From positions 1-40,392 of the forward strand of contig JAFGPL010000035.1 in assembly GCA_016936215.1 (NCBI GenBank): DNA of 40,392 bases, written 5' to 3'. Positions 1 to 8,775 of this stretch are shown here, one piece after another. Each line of letters begins with the position of its first letter. Within the stretch, counting starts at the first letter, position 1. Below the pieces are notes generated by a model. That model was not told the origin of the DNA. It searched no databases and saw only the letters and a list, made by a program, of their open reading frames with translations. This stretch comes from Bacteroidales bacterium (lineage in GTDB: Bacteria > Bacteroidota > Bacteroidia > Bacteroidales > UBA10428). The translations under genes and the position numbers were made by a program.

Positions 1-46
1 ATCTGTATTTCAAGAATAAAGATTACTCCCTTAGGTCGTGAAATAT

Positions 47-91
47 GTTCTTCACTTCGTTCAGTATGACAATTGACATGACACTAGGATG
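47..91. repeat. Fragment of a dispersed intergenic repeat
   Basis: Read on the minus strand this stretch contains TGTCATACTGAACGAAGTGA, a phrase I recognise as a common dispersed intergenic repeat in Bacteroidota. The core GAACGAAGTGAAG occurs again in the palindromic element at 22615-22791. No coding potential is seen. The rest of positions 1-170 shows nothing else I can name. Confidence 0.45.
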
Positions 92-173
92 TTTTTTTTT
101 TAAGATTGGTTGCTTCCAAAACATCAAGTAGTTTCAGGATTTGAGGCTGTAAAGGTTATTTGCTGATTTTTTG

Positions 174-181
174 TACTTTTG
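174..181 (+). promoter_or_regulatory. Bacteroidota -7 promoter box for mnmA
   Basis: TACTTTTG matches the Bacteroidota -7 consensus TAnnTTTG and lies 28 bases before the mnmA start codon. I see no TTTG at the usual 19-21 base spacing upstream, so only the -7 half is supported. Confidence 0.45.
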
Positions 182-209
182 CAGACTGATAAAATTGTTT
201 GGTAACCAG

Positions 210-1409
210 ATGAAAAAGAAGGTTGTTGTTGGTCTGTCGGGTGGCGTAGATTCAAGTGTGGCTGCATATCTGCTTAAAAAAGAAGGGTATGATGTCACCG
301 GTCTTTTTATGATCAACTGGCACGATACCACCGGTACCCTTTCCGGCGATTGCCCCTGGAACGATGACCTTATTTTTGCAGAACTGGTTGCCAGGAAACT
401 GGAGATACCATTTCATAAAATAGATTTTAGCGAACAGTACAGAAAAAGGGTGGTGGATTATATGTTTGCAGAATACGAAAAGGGCAGGACACCCAATCCC
501 GATGTTTTATGCAACCGCGAAGTGAAATTCGACCTTTTTGTTAAGGCTGCCCTCGACCTGGATGCCGATTTTATTGCTACCGGCCATTATTGCAGAAAAG
601 AGGAAACATTGGTAAACGGAAAAACGGTTTACAGGCTACTGGCAGGCTCGGACCCAAACAAAGACCAGAGCTATTTTCTTTGCCAGTTATCACAGCAACA
701 GCTTAGTATGGCGCTTTTCCCCATTGGCCATTTAATTAAACAGGAAGTAAGAAAAATTGCGCAGGAACAGAAGCTGCCCACTGCGGCCAAAAAAGATTCA
801 CAGGGTATCTGTTTTGTAGGAAAAGTAAGCCTGCCTGATTTTCTGCAGCAAAAGCTCAAGGCGAAAAAAGGGGTGATTATTGAGATAAACAGTGAAAACC
901 CTCAATATAAGCATAACCAGCCTGCATATGCAGAATTACCTTTACCGGAACAGCAATTGGAACAGTTATGCTCTGCCTATAGTTATACCCACGAAGATGG
1001 AAAAATTGTGGGAAAGCATAACGGGGCCCATTTTTTTACCATTGGCCAGAACAAAGGGCTCAATATCGGCGGAAGGCCTGAACAGTCGTTTGTTATTGCC
1101 ACCGATGTGGAAAAAAACATCATCTATACCGGGAACGGGCAGAACCATCCCGGCTTATTCAGAAAGGGGCTTTTTATCCCAGCCGGCGAGATACACTGGC
1201 TCAGAAACGACCTGAAAATGTTGCCGGGTGAAAACCGCGATTACGTCGTACGGATAAGATACCGGCAGAACCTGCAAAAGGCAACCTTATATTGTCATGA
1301 GAAAGGAATCTATATACTGTTCGAAAAGCCCCAGCGCGGTATCACCCCCGGACAATTTGCTGCATGGTACGATGGTGAGGAACTGCTTGGTTCGGGGGTT
1401 ATTGAATAA
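210..1409 (+). CDS. mnmA: tRNA-specific 2-thiouridylase MnmA
   Basis: MnmA activates U34 of Lys/Glu/Gln tRNAs with ATP and replaces the C2 oxygen with sulfur delivered as a persulfide; it acts in the cytoplasm. The 399-residue protein opens with the PP-loop motif SGGVDSS near residue 10. The two catalytic cysteines of the family are both present: Cys101 in VLCNREVKF and Cys201 in GICFVG. The conserved TGHYCR and DQSYFL segments are also visible. Length is slightly above the E. coli protein (about 370). An in-frame TTG at 171 would add 13 residues, but it overlaps the -7 box, so the ATG at 210 ([12 protein letters not shown]) is preferred. The gene stands alone; the next gene is about 570 bases downstream. 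Confidence 0.96.
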   Translation: MKKKVVVGLSGGVDSSVAAYLLKKEGYDVTGLFMINWHDTTGTLSGDCPWNDDLIFAELVARKLEIPFHKIDFSEQYRKRVVDYMFAEYEKGRTPNPDVLCNREVKFDLFVKAALDLDADFIATGHYCRKEETLVNGKTVYRLLAGSDPNKDQSYFLCQLSQQQLSMALFPIGHLIKQEVRKIAQEQKLPTAAKKDSQGICFVGKVSLPDFLQQKLKAKKGVIIEINSENPQYKHNQPAYAELPLPEQQLEQLCSAYSYTHEDGKIVGKHNGAHFFTIGQNKGLNIGGRPEQSFVIATDVEKNIIYTGNGQNHPGLFRKGLFIPAGEIHWLRNDLKMLPGENRDYVVRIRYRQNLQKATLYCHEKGIYILFEKPQRGITPGQFAAWYDGEELLGSGVIE

Positions 1410-1979
1410 TAATCCAAAGAGTTTTTAAAATGATTATATAGAAGGAAGATAACAATAGTTGAATGATGTATTATTTATCCCTAAATTCTTTTAAATAAAA
1501 AACATAGTTTATCTCAAGAATTGTGTTTTTCATCACATCTTTTTTATAATTCGTCAATGTATCGTTAAGCTAATCAAAAAAAAAATCTTTTGCCCCTTTT
1601 ATGTATTAACTTTATTTTTCAGCAGGCACTGAACGATTGAATATCAGGTTTTTATCTGAAATGCAAGCGAATACTACTGTGCGGATATGTTGTAGGAAAG
1701 AACTGATCTGAAATGATAGGGTAATTGCTTAAAGAAAGAAAGAAATCAGGTCATACAGGTATTCGGTTTTAGAATAGTTTGAAATAGCAAGAATGGAGTC
1801 ATACCTGCTTTTCATTTCATTATAGGATTATTGATATTGAAATATTTATAGTCTGAATGGCTAATGATAAAATCAAATTATCGGTTTTAAACTCCTTGCT
1901 ATAGGCTTTAATAACGGGAGCTTTAAAGATTGGGTGAATTTTGAATGTTCGTTATGCTTATGGATTAATTACTAATGAA
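1410..1979. other. Long gene-free AT-rich stretch
   Basis: About 570 bases between mnmA and the next gene. I see no open frame of convincing length, no tRNA-like cloverleaf and no strong hairpin followed by a T-run. It is AT-rich with several homopolymer A/T tracts, including an A9 tract near 1578. It may hold the promoter of the next gene, but no clean TAnnTTTG box is visible. Confidence 0.5.
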
Positions 1980-3029
1980 ATGGAGAGGCTAATAATACTA
2001 CATTTTGCAGTGATGTTTTTTTGTAATGTAATTTATTCTCAGGACAAATTACTATTAATGCGTACTGACAGCGTTTTCAATTCCCTTAAGAAAATAAAGG
2101 GCGAAGTAAATATGGATGTTATTGGAAATAAATCCGATAAAAGGGAATTCTTCAGAATTGCAAGTGGATTTAAACTCGATCAGGGTGTTTATCCATATGA
2201 AGTAAATATTCTTTCAAGATTTGAAACACAAGTCTCAGATGGTAAGCTTGTAGAAAAAGTGAATGAGATTGATATATCGTTTGATTACCATCCTGTGAAT
2301 ATTGGTAACGGAAGATTTCTTGAATTCTATGCGTTTGCCTACCATTTTAGCGATGAATATCTCGGGATTGAAACAAAATACGAACTTGGATGGGGAGGAA
2401 TTGTTAGTTACTGGAGTAAAAACGTGAATTCATCTGGCGTACGGTTAAAAAATCTGATGGGGAATATTGCGGAATTAACAAAGATTAATTTGAAAAATGC
2501 TGTTGATACCCTTGATAAAGATAATATTCCTGAGAAAACCGCAGAAAAAATATATGCAATTAGTCAAACAAATATCAAGAATTACAGCAAATGGAGATTA
2601 GCATTGTTATTTGGGATTTTCTACGAATTAGAACATGTCGCACTAACCGATTCTTTTATTGATATGCCTCATGATTTTTTTGCCGCTTCGAGTTACATAA
2701 AATGGCAGATAAGACCCACTCTTGAATTTCACCCGGGAGATATATTCAGTATACGGATAAGTCCATATGTCAAAATGCCTTTTGAGAAAATGCGAGATGA
2801 ATATCTAAATAAGGATATGACTGTTGAAAAAAGACTGAACTACTTTGTGTATTTCCCGGTTTACTGCGATTTTAAATTAAACGAAGGGATCACATTATCA
2901 TTTGAGTACAGGTTGTATTATGATAATATTCCAAAACAAAGGATTTTCAATTTAGATGATAATAAATTACTTGTTTCGGTTAGCAATTTTCATCATCATG
3001 TAAATTCTAAAATATGCTTTAGTTTTTAA
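1980..3029 (+). CDS. Secreted, probably outer-membrane beta-barrel protein of unknown function
   Basis: I do not recognise a family. The protein begins with a hydrophobic leader (MERLIILHFAVMFFCNVIYSQ) that looks like a signal peptide ending before QD. A TTG in the same frame at 1941 would put 13 non-hydrophobic residues before the leader, so the ATG at 1980 is chosen. The second half has runs of alternating polar and hydrophobic residues, for example SIRISPYVKM, FVYFPVYCDF and ITLSFEYRLYY. The last residue is Phe within KICFSF, as is usual for proteins inserted by the BAM machinery. A barrel of eight to twelve strands is therefore a reasonable inference. The gene is AT-richer than mnmA and lies 44 bases before the amidohydrolase start. 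No function is implied by its neighbours. Confidence 0.6.
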   Translation: MERLIILHFAVMFFCNVIYSQDKLLLMRTDSVFNSLKKIKGEVNMDVIGNKSDKREFFRIASGFKLDQGVYPYEVNILSRFETQVSDGKLVEKVNEIDISFDYHPVNIGNGRFLEFYAFAYHFSDEYLGIETKYELGWGGIVSYWSKNVNSSGVRLKNLMGNIAELTKINLKNAVDTLDKDNIPEKTAEKIYAISQTNIKNYSKWRLALLFGIFYELEHVALTDSFIDMPHDFFAASSYIKWQIRPTLEFHPGDIFSIRISPYVKMPFEKMRDEYLNKDMTVEKRLNYFVYFPVYCDFKLNEGITLSFEYRLYYDNIPKQRIFNLDDNKLLVSVSNFHHHVNSKICFSF

Positions 3030-3073
3030 TAATATTATCCATTTAATTAATCATTCTAAAACCGACCAATGCC

Positions 3074-4141
3074 ATGTTTTATAATAGTCACATTCACACC
3101 TTCAGGGAACCGGATGTTCCAAGAAGATTTCTTCCTCTTGCACTTGTGCCTATTCTAACCACCCGCAAGGGATTCCGCTTTGTTGGCAGGATTTTAAGTG
3201 CAATTATACCTTTTACCGATAAAGATATGTTCGACAGGTATCTGAGGTTTGTTGAGATTGCCAGGTTTAAAACGCAACAGGATATTTTTGAGGAGTGCCG
3301 GAGATTTTATCCTGCTAAAAGCAAGTTTATCATATTGCCCATGGATATGGCATTTATGAATGCCGGCAAGGTGCCCCGAAAATACGAAGAACAGCTTGAT
3401 GAACTGGCAATACTCAGGGACAAGTTTCCGGAGCAGGTTATTCTGTTTATACATATTGATCCGCGCCGACCGGGTGTGTTAGGGTTACTGAAAAAGTATG
3501 TTGAAGAAAAAAAATTTAAAGGAGTTAAACTCTATCCGCCTTTAGGAGTGTATCCCGATCATCCAGTTCTAATGAATGAGGTTTTTCCATATTGTGAGGA
3601 AAAAAATCTTCCGGTTCTTGCTCATGGCAGTCCTTATAATCCTGTAAAATACAGGGGGAACAGAAGACAAATTATTCAGCTTCTTGGCAAAAGACCTGAT
3701 GACCCCGATGTAAAGGGAGTGAATAAAAGAGAGTTGCTTACCTGCTTTACGCATCCTGAAAACTATACGAAAATATTAGAGAAGTTCAAAAAGTTAAAAA
3801 TATGCATCGCACACTTTGGTTCGGAATATTACTGGAAGGAGTACATCGAAAACCCGGGCAATAAAAACAACTGGTTTATAATAATTAGAAGGATGTTGGA
3901 GGATTATGAGAATTTCTATACGGATATATCTTTTACACTGAATCACCAGGAGTTTTTTCCGTTGCTAAAGGTTTTACTCGCTGATGAAAAAATAAAGCAT
4001 AAAATATTGTTTGGTTCTGATTATTACATGGTTGAAACCAAAACCGATGAACGCCGCTTTGGCCTTGAGCTCAGAGCTTTTATAGGTGAAGAAAATTTTA
4101 AGACCATTGCTGTGGATAATCCTGAAAGATATCTGGGATGA
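3074..4141 (+). CDS. Amidohydrolase-family metal-dependent hydrolase (amidohydrolase_2 type)
   Basis: A 355-residue TIM-barrel hydrolase of the amidohydrolase superfamily, acting on an unknown substrate. The expected metal and catalytic positions are visible in order: His6-x-His8 at the end of strand 1 (NSHIHTF), Lys152 in GVKLYPP, His184 in LAHGSP, His247 in AHFGSEYY and Asp316 in LFGSDYY. There is no signal peptide, so it is probably cytoplasmic. The pattern fits the PF04909 group, which includes decarboxylases and lactone hydrolases. The closing GxDNPERYLG resembles the usual NPxxxL ending of these enzymes. Neighbours give no pathway. Substrate assignment is not possible from sequence alone. 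Confidence 0.85.
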   Translation: MFYNSHIHTFREPDVPRRFLPLALVPILTTRKGFRFVGRILSAIIPFTDKDMFDRYLRFVEIARFKTQQDIFEECRRFYPAKSKFIILPMDMAFMNAGKVPRKYEEQLDELAILRDKFPEQVILFIHIDPRRPGVLGLLKKYVEEKKFKGVKLYPPLGVYPDHPVLMNEVFPYCEEKNLPVLAHGSPYNPVKYRGNRRQIIQLLGKRPDDPDVKGVNKRELLTCFTHPENYTKILEKFKKLKICIAHFGSEYYWKEYIENPGNKNNWFIIIRRMLEDYENFYTDISFTLNHQEFFPLLKVLLADEKIKHKILFGSDYYMVETKTDERRFGLELRAFIGEENFKTIAVDNPERYLG

Positions 4142-4244
4142 TAGTTGCATTAGTATTATAAAAATCATCTTTTTAAAAATAAATCGTTAAGCTGTTTTCT
4201 CAAATACAAAAGAATTTTCTATTGTTTTATTTAAACATACTTAA

Positions 4245-6881
4245 ATGGAAAAATTTTATCAAGGCCCAGTTAAACTCAAGGAGTTTAAAGCCAAAATCAC
4301 TACACAAGCTGATAGGGCAAATATTTCTTGTCAGTATCAACTTTTTAATCCTGAAGATAAAGTTATATCGTTGAAAACAAAGTTCATTAAATCTGGTCTT
4401 TCGGATGTTAAAGTCCGTAAAATAGATCAGGTAAGAATTAAACCTGTTTTCATAAGCACATCAACAAAGTTAAATTTTATTGAGAAAGAAATCTCAACTA
4501 AGCTTAATGCATTGGATAGGCAAGTTATTGATTTGGATTATACTACAGCAATTCTTGGAAGTAAAACCAAATCGCTTCAATTAGTGCCGGAACTAAATAT
4601 AGATGGTGATGATTTTGTTCAAAAAGTCCAAACATATGAAGTTGAGATTGAACTTCCTGCTGAAGCAAAAAAACTGGTTGCATCAAATTTAAATCCTTCA
4701 AGAATTGTAACTAAAGATGGAAAGTTGAATTGTTACTTTAGTTTTTCTGATACTTACCTGATACCAATTTTTTTAAAGTGGTCTGAGCTGGATGTGGATG
4801 TAAATGCATCAAAATCTGCCAGATTACTCGCGGGTAATCAGATGGAGGTTACTATTATTATTCAGAATAATCGTAATAATGAAATAAAAAATTTGGTATT
4901 ATCAGATGATTATTCCATATCAGAAGTTGAACCACTTCCGAGCCAACCGAATATAATAATCGAATCTCCATTTGATAAGTCCTCAAGGATTAAGTATCAG
5001 GTTAAACTTGATTTGAAGGCAAAAGAGAAGAAGACATTAAAGTATAAGCTAAAAATTAAAGGCAATAAAATTAAGGTTGCTGATTCAAACATAACCTACC
5101 AAAATGAATTGATAGCTATTGCAACATGCAAGATTGAATTTCATCTGCCACCTCCCTTTATTCCCCCTTCATGTGCATTTGCATTGCCATCAGGTTGGAG
5201 TTTTGATTATTTGCATGGTGGTGATCATCACTTAAATGAAGAAGGAATATGGAGTTATGGACAATTTTATGATAAAGCACGCGAGCGATTATCTTGGTCT
5301 ACAGGATGCATTTTTGCAGATAAAAACCTGGATGATGATTACCGATGGAGTGTTAATCATCAGGTAGTGCGATTTAATCCAGGTTTTTCATATTTTGAAC
5401 AAACTCCCTGGTTGGCAAAGACAGGCAGTGTATCTACTCATAATGGCGTTTTTAGACATGAATCACTAAAATTGTTCCCAAATGCAATTATCTTAATTGC
5501 CGGTTGGCGGTTTGATTTTACAAGCGGAGATCACCATATAAATAAAATATTTTTAAATATTTCAAACATCGTATTTAACCGTACCAATGGCGAAATCAAA
5601 TGGAAAACCCAGGTAACGTATGCTGATAAGAATTTTGATGATAATTATCGGTATATGTACAATTATATCATATTGGGTTTTAATGGTGAAATTAAATTTA
5701 TTGAGTTTTCAGGAACTGATAATGGTGGTACAACTCTTCACAATGGATCAATAACTGATAATGTGCTTAAAAACTATAAACATGCTATGGTATTTCCTCA
5801 AAGCTGGAGTTTCAATTTTAAAAGTAATGACCATCATATAAACGAACATAGTTTTAGGATATTTAATGTGTCTTATGAAACAAATACTGGGAAACTAACA
5901 TGGAAGACAAATTTAAATTATAGTGATAAGAATTTTGATGATGATTATTATTGGGGATATAAAGTGGCTGTTGTGGTTTCTAATTTTGGCGAATCAAGAG
6001 AATTAACTCGTGGACCATATACCGATAATGGAGGTTATGATAATAAATCATACCTTGAGAGCTTAAACGGTATATTTATTCCAATTACCTGGACCAATGG
6101 AATCTGTGACGGAGATGAAACGGGAGTTGATTGTGGAGGAAGCAGTCCGGCTAAAAATATGAATTGTATTTCAGGCAATATTGATCCGGGAACTGCAGCC
6201 AGTTCCAACCTCTTTTCGATAAGAAACGCAAATGATCGTTACACTGTCAGAACTTTTGCCACGGTTGCTCTCATGGAATATGTGCTTAGCAAAAACCAGG
6301 ATTTCAATACTTTTTATTCAGGAGTAAACAGGCCAGACAGATATGTAGAAGCCATTGCTGCTTATGTTAATAACCATATGAGATATGTAGCCGACGGAAA
6401 TTTCGGTGGTGCACAAAGTGCAATTGATACATTAACTAATAGCGGACATCGGGGACCTGGCAATTTTAACGGTGATTGTGAAGATCATGCCATCTTAAGA
6501 GCTGCATTACTAAGATCATTAGGCTTTTCAAAGTATTGCATTTTTTGTGCTGATCATCACAATTCCTACGATCAGGGTCAAAATGAAGAGTGCTTTGGTG
6601 ATAAAAAAGGAGGAGGACATACATTCAATGTTGTGATTTATAAGGGAAAATACCGGATTCTTGATTATGGCAATATGCAATGCAGATATTGGGCAAATAA
6701 GCAAGCTTGGAATCAACATGTAGTTGATAATATATGGAATGATCATACCGGGAAACACTGGTCACAAAAGGATGTTTCTCCATTTGGCTCATCTTCCCCG
6801 CTGGTCAACTATCCTGGTAATCCATCTTGTCCGAGTTCTAATTGGGACTGGAGAACATATTTTTGCGATGTAACGCTTTAG
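4245..6881 (+). CDS. Large protein with three tandem repeats and a C-terminal transglutaminase-like domain
   Basis: 878 residues, no signal peptide or membrane segment seen. Residues 1-150 form a beta-rich region somewhat like a VIT domain (KEFKAKITTQADRANISCQYQLFNP split over its first strands). Residues 185-300 look like an immunoglobulin-type fold. Three repeats of about 100 residues start at 317, 420 and 520; each carries W-x-F-[DN]-[YF]...DHH-[LI]-N and ends with [AS]DKN[FL]DD-[DN]-Y. A Cys/Gly/Asp linker (CDGDETGVDCGG) follows. The C-terminal domain, about 650-878, has a transglutaminase-like triad: Cys745 in GDCEDH, His792 in GGGHTF, Asp807 in ILDYG. This predicts a thiol protease, amidase or cross-linking activity. 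The repeat family is not one I recognise. The repeats and linker look extracellular, which conflicts with the missing export signal. The start ATG at 4245 has no alternative upstream leader that I can see. Confidence 0.75.
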   Translation: MEKFYQGPVKLKEFKAKITTQADRANISCQYQLFNPEDKVISLKTKFIKSGLSDVKVRKIDQVRIKPVFISTSTKLNFIEKEISTKLNALDRQVIDLDYTTAILGSKTKSLQLVPELNIDGDDFVQKVQTYEVEIELPAEAKKLVASNLNPSRIVTKDGKLNCYFSFSDTYLIPIFLKWSELDVDVNASKSARLLAGNQMEVTIIIQNNRNNEIKNLVLSDDYSISEVEPLPSQPNIIIESPFDKSSRIKYQVKLDLKAKEKKTLKYKLKIKGNKIKVADSNITYQNELIAIATCKIEFHLPPPFIPPSCAFALPSGWSFDYLHGGDHHLNEEGIWSYGQFYDKARERLSWSTGCIFADKNLDDDYRWSVNHQVVRFNPGFSYFEQTPWLAKTGSVSTHNGVFRHESLKLFPNAIILIAGWRFDFTSGDHHINKIFLNISNIVFNRTNGEIKWKTQVTYADKNFDDNYRYMYNYIILGFNGEIKFIEFSGTDNGGTTLHNGSITDNVLKNYKHAMVFPQSWSFNFKSNDHHINEHSFRIFNVSYETNTGKLTWKTNLNYSDKNFDDDYYWGYKVAVVVSNFGESRELTRGPYTDNGGYDNKSYLESLNGIFIPITWTNGICDGDETGVDCGGSSPAKNMNCISGNIDPGTAASSNLFSIRNANDRYTVRTFATVALMEYVLSKNQDFNTFYSGVNRPDRYVEAIAAYVNNHMRYVADGNFGGAQSAIDTLTNSGHRGPGNFNGDCEDHAILRAALLRSLGFSKYCIFCADHHNSYDQGQNEECFGDKKGGGHTFNVVIYKGKYRILDYGNMQCRYWANKQAWNQHVVDNIWNDHTGKHWSQKDVSPFGSSSPLVNYPGNPSCPSSNWDWRTYFCDVTL
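5193..6092 (+). repeat. Three tandem ~100-residue protein repeats (DHH[LI]N / DKNxDD)
   Basis: Units begin at 5193, 5502 and 5802, that is residues 317, 420 and 520 of the protein encoded at 4245-6881. Shared landmarks are the aromatic opening WxF, the DHH[LI]N loop about ten residues later, an alternating strand with a W before K or S and T, and the acidic DKNxDD[DN]Y loop. The first unit is the most diverged, with a longer DYLHGGDHH loop. The repeated acidic and histidine loops could bind metal or sugar; this is inference. Confidence 0.75.
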
Positions 6882-7039
6882 TATTCGAATGCTTATTTTA
6901 AGAATGTGCTAAATGAAATTCTTGCTGTTAGTTTTTGAGTTTTATTATTTGAAGCTGGGAGAATATTATTATTCAGATAGGATTTCATTTAGCATGTTCA
7001 TATTTTTCTTTGTTGTTATATTCTTTAAACTAGTCTGAA

Positions 7040-7627
7040 ATGACTAATTCAAATCAAGTTTCATCGAACGACATCGAGACCAATTTTGCTCTCGAAGAAT
7101 ACAAAACACTAAGAGAAGAGATATCGAAGAAAATGGACAACCAAAACAAGATACTGGGTCTTGGAATAGGTGGTATTACGATAATCTTCGGCGCTATACA
7201 GAAGACCGGGATTGATGAGTTATTCCTGGCAATGCCCTTTCTTGTAATCGCCAATGCAATGCTTTATCGCTCTGAATGTATGGCCATGATCAATGCAGGT
7301 ATTTACATTAGAAAAATTGAGAACAGGTTTTATGGAGACAGCACAAAAGCAGAGATAAAACAACGTATGGGTTGGGAACATAGCCTTAACAGGGAAGTAT
7401 ACAAACCATTTAATCATGTTTCAGATATCATCTTTTTGAGTTTATATTTTCTGAGTACCATAAAGGTTGTGCATTATATTTTCACTTCCGAAATGCTCTG
7501 TAACCTCACACAAAAGATAATAGTGCTGATTATCTATCTGGTATTCATTCTTTTCCTGTTTTTTCGGTACCTTTGGTCAATATTTAAGTTCAAAATATTC
7601 TTACGGCATGAAAAATACTACAAATAA
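7040..7627 (+). CDS. Four-helix integral membrane protein of unknown function
   Basis: 195 residues. A soluble amphipathic N-terminus with EEYKTLREEI (residues 19-28) leads into two closely spaced hydrophobic segments (about 38-54 and 59-76). A soluble middle of about 50 residues follows, then two more segments (about 128-148 and 159-181) and a basic tail ending KYYK. The E-Y-x-x-L-R-x-E-I opening before a helical hairpin recurs in small uncharacterised membrane proteins, some of which are linked to conflict systems, but I cannot assign this one. The gene overlaps the following GH15 gene by 20 bases, which implies translational coupling. It starts 158 bases after the transglutaminase-like gene on the same strand. 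Confidence 0.65.
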   Translation: MTNSNQVSSNDIETNFALEEYKTLREEISKKMDNQNKILGLGIGGITIIFGAIQKTGIDELFLAMPFLVIANAMLYRSECMAMINAGIYIRKIENRFYGDSTKAEIKQRMGWEHSLNREVYKPFNHVSDIIFLSLYFLSTIKVVHYIFTSEMLCNLTQKIIVLIIYLVFILFLFFRYLWSIFKFKIFLRHEKYYK

Positions 7628-8705
7628 TAAGGAGAAAATTAAAAAACTGGTAGAGATAACAGAGCAACTCATCAAAGATTGTGCACTGGAAAATGGTGGA
7701 ATAGTTGCAGCCAACTCTGCAAATGATTATTTTCCCGCCAATGCGAAAAACTACTTTTATGTATGGCCGCGCGATGCTGCCTTTACCTGCCTGGTTGCAG
7801 ATATGATGGGCTTAAAAGAGATTCAGAAGAAGTTTTTCAAATGGTGCCTGTTTCGTGCAGAAGGATTTCGTGAATCGGGTTTATTTTATGAAAAATATTA
7901 CCCTAACGGATTGAAAGCCTTGATGAATTTTCAACCTGACCAGACCGGGGCAGTGTTATTCGCAGCTTGCAACTATTGTAAAAAACATCCCGAGGAAGCC
8001 AATTATGCTGAAATAGTTGAATTAATTACACTTGCCGCAGAAGGTATATGCCAAAGCTGGGATGGTAACTGCTTTAATACGGTAACAAACGATTTATGGG
8101 AAGAGAGATTATGTTTCCCACATCTTAAAGAGAATTTCTCTTATTCTCTGGCATCATGCATAGGTGGTCTAAGGGCAGCTAATTCGGTTATTGAAACCAA
8201 ATTGTGGTTGGATGTAGCAAAAATGATGAGTGAGCAGCTCGAAAAACATTGTGTTGAGGGTTGTTTTATCAGGTCTTATGGCAAACTTCCCGATAAAAGG
8301 GTAGATGCTTCCCTGCTTGGTCTGGTATATCCTTTTGAGGTTTACGATGCAAATCATAAGGGTATTATTGATACAGTAACGGAAATAGAAAAACGGCTCG
8401 TTAAAGAAGGAGGGGTGCAACGGTACGAGCATGATGAGTATGATGGCTGGATGTATGAAGGAAAGCATCTGAAAAAAGGTGCTGGTGCCTGGCCGCTACT
8501 CAACTTTTGGCTTTCGATCTATTTCTCTGTTAAAGGGGACACTGAAAAAGCAAATACTTACTATTATTGGGTCTTAGACAAGATGGGTGATAACCTGTAT
8601 ATTCCTGAGCAAATTTTTAACAATAACATTCAGGTATCGGTTTCTCCTTTACTTTGGTCACATGTAATGTTCTATCTTGCCACCCATAAGCTTGACCTAA
8701 TATAA
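7608..8705 (+). CDS. Glycoside hydrolase family 15 (glucoamylase-like) enzyme
   Basis: A 365-residue alpha/alpha-barrel glycosidase of the GH15 type, which hydrolyses terminal alpha-glucosyl links by inversion. Diagnostic segments are YVWPRDAAF (residues 45-53 region), DLWEER with the likely general acid Glu165, and YIPEQIF with the likely general base Glu334. There is no signal peptide, so it should act on intracellular glucans or oligosaccharides. It contains only the catalytic barrel, without the N-terminal beta-sandwich domain found in many bacterial GH15 enzymes. The start ATG lies inside the end of the upstream membrane-protein gene (20-base overlap). No recognised starch or glycogen genes are adjacent, so the natural substrate is open; trehalose or glucans are possible. 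Confidence 0.85.
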   Translation: MKNTTNNKEKIKKLVEITEQLIKDCALENGGIVAANSANDYFPANAKNYFYVWPRDAAFTCLVADMMGLKEIQKKFFKWCLFRAEGFRESGLFYEKYYPNGLKALMNFQPDQTGAVLFAACNYCKKHPEEANYAEIVELITLAAEGICQSWDGNCFNTVTNDLWEERLCFPHLKENFSYSLASCIGGLRAANSVIETKLWLDVAKMMSEQLEKHCVEGCFIRSYGKLPDKRVDASLLGLVYPFEVYDANHKGIIDTVTEIEKRLVKEGGVQRYEHDEYDGWMYEGKHLKKGAGAWPLLNFWLSIYFSVKGDTEKANTYYYWVLDKMGDNLYIPEQIFNNNIQVSVSPLLWSHVMFYLATHKLDLI

Positions 8706-8775
8706 GGATAAAGGAAAATAATGTAATTTAAGCTTAACAACAATAATTTAAAATTTAATGAACTGAGTTGAAAAA

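Noticed and set aside
1410-1979. A hidden tRNA or small gene in the gap after mnmA
   Set aside because: No cloverleaf, CCA end, T-arm consensus or open frame with a start and ribosome-binding site was found by eye.
5193-6092. Tandem repeats as a CRISPR-like or satellite DNA array
   Set aside because: The repetition is at protein level with period about 300 bases inside one open frame; the DNA units are diverged and there are no short identical repeats with spacers.
7040-7627. Anti-phage membrane effector (SLATT-like)
   Set aside because: Only the general helix layout and the EYxxLRxEI opening are suggestive; no sensor, nucleotide cyclase or nuclease partner is adjacent, so the function is left open.
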